Shown piece after piece: positions 16,006 to 26,109 of a DNA stretch of 43,679 nucleotides. The translations under genes were made by a program, and so were the position numbers. Numbering within the stretch: the first letter of the stretch is position 1; each line of letters starts with the position of its first letter. The stretch covers positions 1-43,679 of the forward strand of contig JAAYDA010000058.1 in the NCBI GenBank assembly GCA_012729505.1, written 5' to 3'. The DNA comes from Syntrophomonadaceae bacterium. GTDB taxonomy: Bacteria; Bacillota; Syntrophomonadia; Syntrophomonadales; DTU052. Under the pieces are notes generated by a model. That model did no database searches, was not told the DNA's origin, and saw only the letters and a list, made by a program, of their open reading frames with translations.

Positions 16006-16039
16006 CAGAAAGGAGCACCTGCAAAGGTGTCCCTTTCTG
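16006..16039. terminator. Hairpin between convergent genes
   Basis: CAGAAAGG-AG-CACCT, loop GCAA, AGGTG-TC-CCTTTCTG is a stem of 8 plus 5 bp with one internal mismatch. It lies between the cluster end and the convergent UbiB gene and probably serves both strands, although no long T-run follows. Confidence 0.6.
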
Positions 16040-16059
16040 CCTTAAAAGCACCCCGGCCG

Positions 16060-17724
16060 CTAACCCCGCAGTGATCCAAAAAAGAAGGCCAGCATTACCG
16101 CAATAGCCAGGCCAAAGCCGGCCGCCCCCAGATAAGCATACTGGGCTGTCTCCGCCGAATGGTTGGTCTGGAGAATAAGAGCTGATCCAATAAGAGCCCC
16201 TGTGGCCATCATACTTAGTCCCAGACGGCTTACCAGTTGAGTTATTTTCCGGTTCATCCTGGGACTGATATCCATTTGAAAATTCAATCGCAGCCGGCCT
16301 TCTCCTGCGTTTTTCAGAACCCGGTTAAGATTTGCCGGCATTTCTCCCAATGGCTTAATATCCTGATAAAAGCGGCTTCGTAAATATTTGGAGATGTTTT
16401 CCGGTTTAAGACGTTCACGATAAACACGAGAAGCCAAAGGGCCCGCAACTTCAGTGAATTCAAAGGAAGGATCCAGCTTCTTGCCAAGACCTTCCACAGT
16501 AATCAAAGCCTTCATCAAAGAAGTCAGATAGGAAGGCATTCTAAGATTGTAGCGAAAAGCCAGATCCATTATGTCAACCCGCAGCCGCTTCATATCAATA
16601 TCACCAATACTCCCCGCCATCACCCCTCCAATCAACTCCCCTAAATCCTCAGAAAACCCTTCTTCCACATCCGCATCATCCAACACACCCATGTCGCGAA
16701 GTACAGAGGTGGCACGGTACGGGTCTTTTTTGCTGATTGAAATCAGCAGCTCTCCTATATACATCAAACGTCGTTCACCCAGATACCCCATTTGTCCAAA
16801 ATCAATAAATGAAATAGTATTTTCATCAACTGCCAAGACATTGCCAGGATGGGGATCAGCCTGAAAGAAACCATGGAGGAGAATCTGAGACAGGAACGCT
16901 TCGGTTCCCAGCCGCGAAATATTGCGGCGACTCCAGCCTGCCCTGTCAATACTTTCAATGTCACTCAGCTTATACCCGGAAATATAGTCTTCAATTAACA
17001 CCCGGGGAGTACTATATTGGCCATAAACCCGGGGAATGACAACCCATTTATCATCAAGAAAATTATGATAAACCTTTTCCGTGTTGCGAGCTTCCCGCTC
17101 GTAATCCAGCTCCCTCAACAAGGTTTTGGCAAAATCCTCTATTATGGCCAGAACACCGATCTTGGAAGCTTCTACAGATCTTTTCTCCGCTCTGCGAGCC
17201 AGGCCTTTAAGTATTTCCAGATCCTTGCGAACCATACTCTCGATCCCGGGACGCTGAATTTTGACTATTACCTCTTCCCCTGTCTGCAGCCGGGCCCGAT
17301 GTACCTGTCCAATAGATGCTGCTGCCAGCGGATTCCAATTAAAATCAGAAAAGATGTCATCGAGACACCCTAATTCCTCTTTAATTACCGTTTTCAGATC
17401 TTCGTGATTTATGGGGGTGACTCTATCCTGCAACTGTTCCAATTCTTCAATATATACCCGCGGAAGAATATCTGCTCGAGTGCTGAGCATTTGTCCGAAT
17501 TTAACAAAGGTCGGACCCAATTCCATAAAAATTTCACGCAGATTGCGTGCCATTATATAATCATTAGCCTCTGTTTCGTGAATCGTAGTGCGAACGCTCC
17601 CAAAGCCGGTCAGTTTCCCCAATCCAAACTTCGTCAGAAAAACACCCATGCCATGGCGGGCAAACGCTCCCACAATCTCACGTCTTCGACGAACATATTT
17701 TAGCTGCCACCAGTATTGCATCAT
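16060..17724 (-). CDS. UbiB/ABC1 (AarF) family atypical kinase
   Basis: A 554-residue ABC1-family kinase-like protein. It shows the family KxGQ motif (TFVKFGQMLSTRADILP), the Ala-rich nucleotide loop AAASIGQVHRA, the Lys of VIVKIQRPG, and catalytic-loop and metal motifs ADPHPGNVL and FIDFGQMG. Two C-terminal membrane helices anchor it (LSMMATGALIGSALIL and YLGAAGFGLAIAVMLAFFFG). Relatives act in isoprenoid quinone and lipid metabolism. The ATG at 17724 (MMQYWWQ) with AGAGGG just before is preferred; an upstream TTG at 17781 would add 19 residues of unlikely sequence. Confidence 0.88.
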   Translation of the reverse strand: MMQYWWQLKYVRRRREIVGAFARHGMGVFLTKFGLGKLTGFGSVRTTIHETEANDYIMARNLREIFMELGPTFVKFGQMLSTRADILPRVYIEELEQLQDRVTPINHEDLKTVIKEELGCLDDIFSDFNWNPLAAASIGQVHRARLQTGEEVIVKIQRPGIESMVRKDLEILKGLARRAEKRSVEASKIGVLAIIEDFAKTLLRELDYEREARNTEKVYHNFLDDKWVVIPRVYGQYSTPRVLIEDYISGYKLSDIESIDRAGWSRRNISRLGTEAFLSQILLHGFFQADPHPGNVLAVDENTISFIDFGQMGYLGERRLMYIGELLISISKKDPYRATSVLRDMGVLDDADVEEGFSEDLGELIGGVMAGSIGDIDMKRLRVDIMDLAFRYNLRMPSYLTSLMKALITVEGLGKKLDPSFEFTEVAGPLASRVYRERLKPENISKYLRSRFYQDIKPLGEMPANLNRVLKNAGEGRLRLNFQMDISPRMNRKITQLVSRLGLSMMATGALIGSALILQTNHSAETAQYAYLGAAGFGLAIAVMLAFFFGSLRG

Positions 17725-17813
17725 CCATCCCTCTCTCACAGTCTGGATATATAGACAGTGATCGTTATTTCCAATTAACAAATAACCGGTAATTTAATTC
17801 TGGATTCTATGCT

Positions 17814-18590
17814 TTAAAAAAAGATCTGGGTCAGAGGCATAATACATATTCCCGCCAGAGTTGCAATTAAAGCCATCCTCTTGTATCCATACTGCCGGGA
17901 AGAAGGAATCAATTCCTCCATGCTAATGTATATCATCATTCCGGCCACCAAAGCAAAGCTGGCGCCTAAGACAAAATCGTTCAAGAAAGGACGCAGTACC
18001 AGAAATGCTAATATCCCCCCTATAGGCTCGGCAATCCCTGCCAATAAAGTATACTTAAAGGAGTCCAACACCCGGCCGGTAGCATGATAAATTGGAACAG
18101 CCACCGCAATACCTTCCGGAATATTATGCAATGAAATTGCCAAGGCAATAGAAAAACCCAAAGAAAGATCATTGTATCCGGCCATAAAAGTAGCCATACC
18201 CTCCGGGAAATTGTGAAGCATTATGGCCAGCATAGAGACAAAACCTACTCGGAACAAGTCTTCATGAGGTTTGTCATGTTCGAGTTTATTTTCTTCCGCA
18301 TGGGGTACAAACCGGTCCATCCCCGCCGCCATTGCCATGCCTGCCATTAAAAACAACAGAGAAGCAATTAACCCGCGAGTACTGCCGGCATTAACAGACA
18401 TCAAATGCTGCGCCTCCGGAAAAAGATCACCGAAAGAGACTGATAACATTACACCCGCTGCAAAGCCCAGGCCCAAAGATACCATTTTCTTTTGTTCTAT
18501 TTTAATAAAAATAGTAATAAATCCAATAAGCGTTGATAACCCTGCCACAAATGACAATCCCAACGCGATAAGTACCTGATCAGAAAACAT
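17814..18590 (-). CDS. ZIP family metal transporter
   Basis: A 258-residue membrane protein with about eight hydrophobic segments. The two metal-path motifs of ZIP/ZupT carriers are present: LHNFPEGMATFMAGY in TM4 and LHNIPEGIAVAVP in TM5. The cytoplasmic loop carries His/Glu/Asp (HAEENKLEHDKPHED). It imports zinc or another divalent metal. The ATG at 18590 follows AGGAGGAAGC; the open frame continues 34 codons upstream without a better site. No Zur box was recognised. It is co-oriented with the UbiB gene downstream. Confidence 0.9.
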   Translation of the reverse strand: MFSDQVLIALGLSFVAGLSTLIGFITIFIKIEQKKMVSLGLGFAAGVMLSVSFGDLFPEAQHLMSVNAGSTRGLIASLLFLMAGMAMAAGMDRFVPHAEENKLEHDKPHEDLFRVGFVSMLAIMLHNFPEGMATFMAGYNDLSLGFSIALAISLHNIPEGIAVAVPIYHATGRVLDSFKYTLLAGIAEPIGGILAFLVLRPFLNDFVLGASFALVAGMMIYISMEELIPSSRQYGYKRMALIATLAGICIMPLTQIFF

Positions 18591-18696
18591 GCTTCCTCCT
18601 GTTGCTTTCTGTTTAACTGCTGCGACCTTGTTAAGATTAGCTGCTGGGACAATAGCTGATAATATAGTAATCGGTATTCGTGATTTATACAATAAA

Positions 18697-18740
18697 CCCC
18701 CTTATTCAGGCGGAAAATTTCCTAATTAAGGGGGCCGTTT
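18697..18740. terminator. Bidirectional terminator
   Basis: CCCCCTTA (18697-18704) and TAAGGGGG (18727-18734) form an 8-bp stem. CCGTTTTTT follows on the plus strand, and TTTATTGT on the minus strand. It probably ends the chemotaxis-receptor transcript. Confidence 0.75.
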
Positions 18741-18784
18741 TTTATATGCAATACTATGTCAGCTCTAAGTGACTTGCCCGATTT

Positions 18785-20479
18785 TTACAAACGGAATCGG
18801 GTTACGTGAGCCCGAAGGTTTTCACCCATAGATGCCAGGATATCAGCAGCTGATGCTACTTCCTCGATGCTGGCCAGTTGTTCCTGAGTTCCGGCAGCTG
18901 CCGTTTCGGTTTGCGAAGCGTTATGGCGGCTGATGCGGGCGATATTGTCCACTGAGGCAACCAGGTTTTCATTACCTGAGGCAATCTGATGGATAGCGCG
19001 GGATATTTCCTGTATTTGAGCGATTACCTCATTAGTTAAACGTTCCACCTCTGCAAAAGCGGTGTTAGCATTCCTGGCCACATCAATGCCTATCTGCACA
19101 TCTCTTTCACCACTTTCGGCAGCTTGATTGGCATTCTGAATATAAGCCTGGTTTTCGTCAACCAGCCTGGTAATCTGTCCCGTCGCCGCTTGGGATTGTT
19201 CCGCTAATTTGCGTACTTCTTCCGCTACTACTGCAAACCCCCGTCCGGCTTCCCCGGCTCTGGCCGCTTCAATTGCTGCATTCAAGGCCAGAAGATTTGT
19301 CTGGGCCGCAATTTCGGATATTACTCCCGATATATCATTTATCTGTCTTGAACTTGCTGTAAGTTTACCAATTGACTCATTGATATTATCCGTACTCCGA
19401 CTGATATTGTTCATCTGCTCCATTGATTTCTCTACTGCCCGGGCCCCCTCTTTGGTTACCTTATCAGTATTATCAGCCATCGCCGCCATATTACTTGCGT
19501 TTGCATTTAACTGCTGGGTATTGGCGGACATCTGCTGAACCACCGCCGCCGCACCGTTTATTTCATTAAATTGCTGTTCGGTGCCCTGGGCAATTTCGGT
19601 CATAACCCGGGCCATTTGTTCAGATACATTCGTGCTGTCCTCTGCCGCCGAAGACATTTCTTTGCTGGCTGTGCCCAGCTGCTCTGCTGTATTGCTGATT
19701 TCCGCCACTACATCGTGGAGGTTTTTGGTCATTTTATTCAAGGCATAGCTTAAGGCGCCAATCTCATCATTACTAGCAACCATAGAAGTAACCGACAAGT
19801 CCCCCGCCGCAATTTTTTCCGCAGTCTGTTTCAAAGCAATAATGTTGTTTCCTAATTGAGACGAGAAGAACCATGCCAGGCTCAAGGCCACCGCAATCTG
19901 TACCAATCCGAACAATACCGTATCACGTCGAAAATCGGAGGCCATTTCATCATATGGAGTATTAGGAACACCTACATACAAAATTCCTATTACTTTTCCC
20001 TCCGCATCTTTGATGGGTTCATAGATAGTCTGATTTATAACCCCGGCAACCTCTGCTTCTCCCAAGTATGTTTGATATTCTTCCAGAGTTGCTTGGGCAA
20101 CCGCCGCCGCAACTTGGGTTCCCACGGCCCTTTTTCCATCTGCCAGTTCTACGTTGGTTGCTACGCGGGTATCCCCTTGAAAAACCGTCACTGTCCCGCC
20201 GGTTTTAGAGCCTATCAGGTCAATAACAGCATGATTATCGTTGAGCTTTTCCGTGCCTTTGTAAATATAGTTATCAATAATTTGCCAGTCTCCAGGATAT
20301 CTTTCATCCAGAAATGCTTTCGTCATGGACAGATCTGATCTCAATTTTTCATGGGCAGACTCAATCACTTTTGACTTCATCACACCTGACATGTAAAAAG
20401 TCATGGCCAGATTCCCCAGAATAATTACCACTGAAAACATCAATACGATTTTCAATTTTAAGCTGATTCTCATTGACAA
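18785..20479 (-). CDS. Methyl-accepting chemotaxis protein with Cache sensor
   Basis: A 564-residue chemoreceptor. TM1 is at about 9-29. A periplasmic Cache-type sensor spans about 30-185, with [19 protein letters not shown] and [21 protein letters not shown]2 is at about 187-206, then a HAMP domain (about 208-260). The long signalling coiled coil carries the hairpin tip [20 protein letters not shown] and then [20 protein letters not shown]. It should relay ligand binding to CheA/CheW. No cheA or flagellar genes are in the window. The start is TTG at 20479 (AAAGGG 9 bases upstream) or ATG at 20473. Many small-ligand Cache receptors look like this; the ligand is not readable. Confidence 0.93.
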   Translation of the reverse strand: MSMRISLKLKIVLMFSVVIILGNLAMTFYMSGVMKSKVIESAHEKLRSDLSMTKAFLDERYPGDWQIIDNYIYKGTEKLNDNHAVIDLIGSKTGGTVTVFQGDTRVATNVELADGKRAVGTQVAAAVAQATLEEYQTYLGEAEVAGVINQTIYEPIKDAEGKVIGILYVGVPNTPYDEMASDFRRDTVLFGLVQIAVALSLAWFFSSQLGNNIIALKQTAEKIAAGDLSVTSMVASNDEIGALSYALNKMTKNLHDVVAEISNTAEQLGTASKEMSSAAEDSTNVSEQMARVMTEIAQGTEQQFNEINGAAAVVQQMSANTQQLNANASNMAAMADNTDKVTKEGARAVEKSMEQMNNISRSTDNINESIGKLTASSRQINDISGVISEIAAQTNLLALNAAIEAARAGEAGRGFAVVAEEVRKLAEQSQAATGQITRLVDENQAYIQNANQAAESGERDVQIGIDVARNANTAFAEVERLTNEVIAQIQEISRAIHQIASGNENLVASVDNIARISRHNASQTETAAAGTQEQLASIEEVASAADILASMGENLRAHVTRFRL

Positions 20480-21016
20480 ACTAACATCACCCTTTCAATC
20501 TTACATATAGATTTTCTGTAACTGTTGAAAACTGCTATCCCTTCTTTGCCTAATACCGTTCAACATATCTACTAATACATCGATAAAATTCGTCAATCTC
20601 TTTACTAATTTCCGTATTTTGTTATTTTGTGAATATTCGATTATCTCAGTATTTAAAGAGCAAAACTAATTGTCTGACCGTTATTTTGGCAATACTTAAT
20701 TATAATGATTGTAAATGATCAGAATTTCAGGTTGCGAAACACAAATATCTAAGGCGTAGATTTAGCTTCGGCCACTGACCGGGATGAATTCCACTTGTTT
20801 CTGGAATGTAAGGAACGTTGGTACTCTGCGCCTACACCAGCAACTCACACAAAACTCTGGGAGGAAATTTAGTGCCCTGCTTATTTCAACTGAAATTTCC
20901 CCTGATCAAAAACATATTTAAAAAAATGTTTCTCTATCCTCGCCATGATGTGATAGAATTTATTGCTGGAAAAATATATGACCTTTAAATGTTTCTAAAA
21001 AGTTGGGAGGAATTTT
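20480..21016. other. Intergenic region with dispersed repeat copy C
   Basis: A gap of 537 bases between divergent genes. It contains repeat copy C (20778-20808) inside a possible long stem (GGCGTAGA near 20753 with TCTGCGCC near 20827). No carB leader of a known type (PyrR site, riboswitch) was recognised. Confidence 0.5.
20778..20808. repeat. Dispersed repeat copy C (short)
   Basis: GATGAATTCCACTTGTTTCTGGAATG matches the 3' part of copies A and B in pieces: GAATTCCACTTG is shared, followed by the GGAATG arm of the inverted repeat. Confidence 0.6.
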
Positions 21017-24000
21017 ATGCCCAAACGAACTGACATCTCCAAAATCCTTATCATTGGATCAGGCCCTATTGTAATCGGCCAGGCATGTGAATTTGACTAT
21101 TCCGGGACCCAGGCCTGCAAAGCTCTGCGAAAGCTAGGCTACCAGATAGTATTAGTTAACTCTAATCCAGCCACTATTATGACTGATCCTGAAATCGCTG
21201 ATGTAACGTATATCGAACCACTAAACGTAAGAAGTCTGACCGATATAATAGCTAAAGAACGACCCGATGCACTGTTGCCTAATCTGGGCGGCCAATCAGC
21301 TCTGAACCTTAGTGCGAAACTATCCCAGGCCGGTATTTTGGCTCAATACAACGTCAAAGTAATCGGGGTACAAATCGATGCCATTGAACGCGGTGAAGAC
21401 CGTATCGCCTTTAAAGAGACTATGAATCGGCTGGGTATTGAAATGCCCCGCAGCAAACCCGCTTATACCATTGAGGAAGCCGAAACGATAGCCGCAGAGC
21501 TGGGATATCCCGTGGTTATCCGCCCCGCCTACACTATGGGAGGTACCGGGGGAGGCCTCGTCTATAATATTGAAGAATTGCGAACTGTGGCTAACCGAGG
21601 AATTACCGCAAGTATGGTAGGTCAAATACTGGTGGAAGAATCTGTGCTTGGCTGGGAAGAATTAGAGCTGGAAGTGGTCCGCGATACAAAAAACCAGATG
21701 ATTACCGTCTGTTTTATTGAAAACATTGACCCTATGGGAGTACATACCGGAGACTCTTTTTGCTCCGCCCCCATGCTTACCATCACCTCCGAACTCCAGC
21801 ACAGGCTCCAGAAATATGCATATGCAATTGTTGAAGCCATCCAAGTGGTGGGCGGAACAAATGTCCAATTCGCCCACGATCCCAAAACCGATCGGGTAGT
21901 AATTATTGAAATCAACCCCCGGACATCTCGTTCCTCCGCCTTAGCATCTAAAGCCACCGGCTTCCCTATCGCCTTGGTTTCAGCCATGCTGGCCGTAGGT
22001 TTGACCCTGGATGAAATACCCTACTGGCGTGACGGAACTCTGGATAAATACACCCCCTCCGGTGATTACGTGGTCATTAAGTTTGCCCGCTGGGCATTTG
22101 AGAAATTCCATGGTTCGGAAGATAAGCTGGGAACTCAAATGCGCGCCGTCGGTGAAGTAATGAGCATCGGGAAAAACTATAAAGAAGCCATGCAAAAAGC
22201 AATACGCTCTCTGGAAATCAGCCGTTATGGCTTGGGCTTCGCTAAAGATTTTCATCACCAGACCCTGCCCGAATTGCTGGACGCGCTCATTGAACCCAGC
22301 AGCGAGCGGCAATTTATCATGTATGAGGCCCTGCGCCAGGGTGCCGGTATTGAACAGCTCAACAGCCTGACCCATATCAAACCATGGTTCATACAACAGA
22401 TGAAAGAACTGGTTGAATTAGAAGAAGAAATCCTGACTTACAAAAACCAGACCCTGCCTGACAGGCTGCTGATCCAAGCCAAAAAGGACGGCTTTGCCGA
22501 TCGATACCTGGCTATGCTGCTGGGAATATCGGAGACTGCAATCCGCAAGGCCCGCATCGGTCTGGGCGTTGTGGAAGGCTGGGAGCCTGTTCCCGTTAGC
22601 GGAGTGGAAAATGCGGCCTACTATTTCTCCACCTACAATGCGCCGGATAAAAGTCAGGTCAGTGAAGGACAAAAAGTAATGATCCTGGGCGGAGGCCCCA
22701 ACCGGATTGGGCAAGGAATTGAATTTGATTATTGTTGCGTCCATACCGCTTTTGCCCTGCGGGATCTGGGCTATGAAACCGTTATCGTCAACTGCAATCC
22801 GGAGACTGTATCAACCGACTATGATACCTCAAATAAGCTTTACTTCGAGCCCCTAACCGTTGAAGATGTGCTGAGCATCTACGAAAAAGAAAAGCCTTTG
22901 GGGGTCATCGTTCAATTTGGAGGACAAACTCCCCTGAATATTGCCGCCGACTTAGCCCAAGCAGGGGTGAGAATTCTCGGTACAAGCCCGGAGACTATCG
23001 ATTTGGCCGAAGATCGTGACCAATTTCGTCATATAATGGATAAGCTTGAAATACCCATGCCTGAATCAGGGATGGCTGTAAACCTTGAAGAAGCCCTTGC
23101 TATTGCCAAAAGAATTGGATACCCGCTGATAGTCAGGCCCTCGTATGTCTTGGGTGGCCGGGGTATGGAAGTAGTATATGATGAGGATATGCTGCGCCAG
23201 TATCTGGCAGCCGCAGTTGGAGTCACTCCCGACAGACCGATTTTGATTGACAGATTTCTTAGTAACGCCATCGAAGCCGAAGCTGATGCCATCAGTGACG
23301 GCCATGAAGCTTTTGTCCCCGCAGTAATGGAGCATATTGAACTGGCCGGAGTTCACTCCGGTGACTCTGCCTGTGTGATTCCGCCCATCAGTATTCAAGA
23401 TAAACATATTAAGGACATTGTGGATTATGCTAAGAGGATTGCCCGTGAATTAGGAGTAGTCGGCCTGATGAACATACAATACGCCATTACCGATGACCGG
23501 GTTTATATTTTGGAGGTAAACCCAAGAGCATCACGAACTGTCCCCCTGGTATCAAAAGTCTGCAATATCTCCATGGCCCGTATTGCCACCGAGATTATGA
23601 TGAAATCATTAGTCGGCGGGAAATACCCGCTCAACAGCCTGACTTCTAAAAAACTCCCGCATTTTGGAGTCAAAGAAGCAGTTTTTCCCTTTAATATGTT
23701 CCCGGAAGTGGACCCCATTCTGGGGCCCGAAATGCGCTCTACCGGTGAGGTTTTAGGAATTGCGGATTCCTTCGGACTAGCTTACTACAAGGCTCAGGAA
23801 GCAACCCAGTCACCCTTGCCCACCTCCGGAACAGTATTGATCAGTATAAACGATCAAGACAAGCAATCAGCACTTCAAATTGCGCGGGAATTCGTAGAAA
23901 TAGGCTTCAAGATCAAAGCCACCGCTGGAACCCATAAATATCTCAAAGAGAACGGCGTCGATTCAACGGTGATTAAAAAAATACACGAAGGACGCCCCAA

Positions 24001-24247
24001 TATAGCCGATGACATAACCAACCAGGAATTAAATCTGGTAATTAACACCCCTTCGGGTAAACGCAGTCAGCATGATGATTCCTATATTCGAAAAAGTGCC
24101 ATCAGATACCAGGTCCCCTATATTACCACTATGGCCGCAGCATTAGCCAGCGCCAGGGGAATAGCCGCCTTCAAAAACAACGATTACTCAGAAGGCCGGT
24201 TAAAATCTTTACAAGAATATCATGCTGATATCACCCGGATCGAGTAA
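21017..24247 (+). CDS. carB: Carbamoyl-phosphate synthase large subunit
   Basis: A full-length 1076-residue CarB. Two homologous ATP-grasp halves start at GSGPIVIGQACEFDYSGTQACKAL (about 11) and GGGPNRIGQGIEFDYCCVHTAFAL (about 556), each with the biotin-carboxylase-like ATP site (RPAYTMGGTGGG and RPSYVLGGRGME). The C-terminal MGS-type allosteric domain covers about 935-1076. It makes carbamoyl phosphate from bicarbonate, ammonia (from CarA) and two ATP for pyrimidine and arginine synthesis. The ATG follows TTGGGAGG. No carA is adjacent, so the small subunit must be unlinked. Confidence 0.97.
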   Translation: MPKRTDISKILIIGSGPIVIGQACEFDYSGTQACKALRKLGYQIVLVNSNPATIMTDPEIADVTYIEPLNVRSLTDIIAKERPDALLPNLGGQSALNLSAKLSQAGILAQYNVKVIGVQIDAIERGEDRIAFKETMNRLGIEMPRSKPAYTIEEAETIAAELGYPVVIRPAYTMGGTGGGLVYNIEELRTVANRGITASMVGQILVEESVLGWEELELEVVRDTKNQMITVCFIENIDPMGVHTGDSFCSAPMLTITSELQHRLQKYAYAIVEAIQVVGGTNVQFAHDPKTDRVVIIEINPRTSRSSALASKATGFPIALVSAMLAVGLTLDEIPYWRDGTLDKYTPSGDYVVIKFARWAFEKFHGSEDKLGTQMRAVGEVMSIGKNYKEAMQKAIRSLEISRYGLGFAKDFHHQTLPELLDALIEPSSERQFIMYEALRQGAGIEQLNSLTHIKPWFIQQMKELVELEEEILTYKNQTLPDRLLIQAKKDGFADRYLAMLLGISETAIRKARIGLGVVEGWEPVPVSGVENAAYYFSTYNAPDKSQVSEGQKVMILGGGPNRIGQGIEFDYCCVHTAFALRDLGYETVIVNCNPETVSTDYDTSNKLYFEPLTVEDVLSIYEKEKPLGVIVQFGGQTPLNIAADLAQAGVRILGTSPETIDLAEDRDQFRHIMDKLEIPMPESGMAVNLEEALAIAKRIGYPLIVRPSYVLGGRGMEVVYDEDMLRQYLAAAVGVTPDRPILIDRFLSNAIEAEADAISDGHEAFVPAVMEHIELAGVHSGDSACVIPPISIQDKHIKDIVDYAKRIARELGVVGLMNIQYAITDDRVYILEVNPRASRTVPLVSKVCNISMARIATEIMMKSLVGGKYPLNSLTSKKLPHFGVKEAVFPFNMFPEVDPILGPEMRSTGEVLGIADSFGLAYYKAQEATQSPLPTSGTVLISINDQDKQSALQIAREFVEIGFKIKATAGTHKYLKENGVDSTVIKKIHEGRPNIADDITNQELNLVINTPSGKRSQHDDSYIRKSAIRYQVPYITTMAAALASARGIAAFKNNDYSEGRLKSLQEYHADITRIE

Positions 24248-24375
24248 AGGATAACATGCAATTGACCACCAAAAGTTCGCTCTTTATTAACAAATATTGT
24301 CCTTAAAAAGCAGGTCATGCAATTACTGTTATCGAAATACAAAACCCATAGGAAAATATAAAAGAAGGGTTTCAA

Positions 24376-25431
24376 ATGTACAGATACTTACGAAAGCTGC
24401 TAATTCCCGCAGCTTTGTTGTTAACCTTGCTGATGCCGTGCTCAGCCTCGGCCTCAGAAGCTAGTTTCAGCCTCGGGAAAGCATCCTACAGTGTTGATGA
24501 CGTAACCAATTCAATGGATGCCGCATCTTACATAAAAAATGGCCGTTTTTTTGTTCCCGTAAGGTATTCGGCTCTCGTTTGCGGCATAAATCAGGACAAC
24601 ATCACCTTTGACAGCAATACCCAAAGGCTTACCCTGGTTACAGATGACGGCTTGGTAATTAATCTTCAGGTTGGAACCAAAAGCATAATTGTTAATAACT
24701 CGGTTGAATCAATGGATGTTGCGCCCGAAAATATAAAGGGCAGAGTCTACCTGCCCATTCGTTACATTGCCGAAGCTATGAATCGAGCTGTTACCTGGGA
24801 TTCCATAGAAGAACGGGTTTCTATTCAGATGGAGGACTATCTGGGCAAGGCTTTGGATGAAATCAAACAGGAAAGATATTCTTCTGCAATTTCCCTGTGT
24901 GAAAAGATGATCAGTATTAGCCCTAATTCGGCGCCAAGCCACATAATCAAGGGGTTGGCTCAGTCCCAGCAGGCTATTTATGAGGGTGCAATTGCTTCAT
25001 ACAACAAAGCTCTCGCCATTAACCCCAACCACCACTTAGCCTTTATTTACCGTGCCGAGGCTCGTTGGTTGTCAAATGTGAATACCCAGAATATCGATCC
25101 AATTATTGACGACATATCACAAGCAATCGACAAATTTCCGACTCCCGAATATTATTGTATGCGGGCCGGCCTTTACAACTATACAGGAGCATATGATAAG
25201 GCTATCGCCGACTGCAATAAAGCAATGGCGCTGAACTCACAATACAAAACAGCACATTACAGACGCGCCTTCGCCTATTGTCTTAAAGATGGAAATGATG
25301 CCTTTATGGGTGAGCTTAACAACATACTGGCCCAGTTTCCGGCTGATGAGAAGGCGACCCAATACATGCAGCTGCTAAACAGTGGAACCCTTTTTAAACT
25401 TGATGTTTCCGATTGGTTAGAAGTCTATTAA
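24376..25431 (+). CDS. Secreted protein with copper-amine-oxidase-N domain and TPR repeats
   Basis: A 351-residue exported protein. A Sec signal peptide (about 1-27: basic YRYLRK, hydrophobic LLIPAALLLTLLMP, then SASA) is followed by a copper amine oxidase N-terminal-like domain. This has the paired motifs NGRFFVPVRYSALVCGI and KGRVYLPIRYIAEAM (about 55-150), a common wall-associated domain in Clostridia. Residues about 155-330 are TPR-like repeats (YEGAIASYNKALAINPNHHLAF, YDKAIADCNKAMALNSQYKTAHYRRA). It is probably cell-surface and binds proteins or peptidoglycan. The ATG follows AGAAGGG. No enzymatic site was seen. Confidence 0.82.
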   Translation: MYRYLRKLLIPAALLLTLLMPCSASASEASFSLGKASYSVDDVTNSMDAASYIKNGRFFVPVRYSALVCGINQDNITFDSNTQRLTLVTDDGLVINLQVGTKSIIVNNSVESMDVAPENIKGRVYLPIRYIAEAMNRAVTWDSIEERVSIQMEDYLGKALDEIKQERYSSAISLCEKMISISPNSAPSHIIKGLAQSQQAIYEGAIASYNKALAINPNHHLAFIYRAEARWLSNVNTQNIDPIIDDISQAIDKFPTPEYYCMRAGLYNYTGAYDKAIADCNKAMALNSQYKTAHYRRAFAYCLKDGNDAFMGELNNILAQFPADEKATQYMQLLNSGTLFKLDVSDWLEVY

Positions 25432-25472
25432 TATGTAAATCCAAATAATCTATTTTCTAGCTGTTTAGCATA

Positions 25473-25808
25473 TTATTTTATCAATCTGAGCTTGCCGATA
25501 AGGGGAAGCTCTTTCACTTTGCCTCCCAGTCCATTGAGTATGCCAATAACAGCAAATACTAAAACCACAATTGAGAAAAACGGCAGAAGTATCCATCCCA
25601 CAATAGGTATCAAGGATAGAATCAAGCTTCCGCCAAAGCTGAAAATCAGCAACAGCAATCCCTGGTTGGCGTGAAATTTCCCATATTGAGAATCAGGGCT
25701 GGCTAGCAAAGGCAGGAAGAAAAGTATATAAGCAACCCCTGCCAGAACCTTGTTTTTTTCGATATCAGCCGGCTCGATTGATCTAATCTCATTTTCAAGT
25801 TCCGTCAT
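25473..25808 (-). CDS. DUF4870-like small membrane protein
   Basis: A 111-residue protein with about three hydrophobic segments: GVAYILFFLPLLAS, LLLLIFSFGGSLILSLIPIVGWIL, and FFSIVVLVFAVIGILNGL. The pattern NKVLAGVAYILFFLPLL...KFHANQGLLLLI is characteristic of the DUF4870/Tic20-like family, often labelled 'import component', whose function is unknown. The ATG at 25808 is 7 bases from AGGAGGT; a TTG one codon earlier is possible. It is convergent with the preceding secreted-protein gene. Confidence 0.75.
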   Translation of the reverse strand: MTELENEIRSIEPADIEKNKVLAGVAYILFFLPLLASPDSQYGKFHANQGLLLLIFSFGGSLILSLIPIVGWILLPFFSIVVLVFAVIGILNGLGGKVKELPLIGKLRLIK

Positions 25809-25875
25809 CAATCATACCTCCTAATTTTATTTGTTTTTAATTGTATCATTATATGAAAACATTGAACCCCCGCAG

Positions 25876-25907
25876 ATAAGATTATTATCATAATCTTATT
25901 TTTTTCT
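25876..25907 (+). terminator. Terminator-like hairpin upstream of the acyl-CoA ligase
   Basis: ATAAGATTAT, loop TATC, ATAATCTTAT then a T-run: a perfect 10-bp stem with intrinsic-terminator form on the plus strand. No plus-strand gene precedes it directly. It lies about 200 bases before the acyl-CoA ligase start and may be a leader attenuator, or an end for read-through from 25431. The remaining gap to 26109 is AT-rich with nothing else recognised. Confidence 0.6.
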
Positions 25908-26109
25908 GTAAGTTGCCAATTGGATCCTGCCATGTAACCATAACCCGCGTAATTTTGCCACATTTACATCCATTACCATTTTATTGAATCCTTTCTTTAA
26001 TCATTTACAAAAATCAAAAAAATTTGAAGATTCATCATTGTCCGGCAGGGATATTCTTTCCAATATAGAAATTCCATTTATAAGATAAATTCGTTTATAG
26101 GAGGTAATT

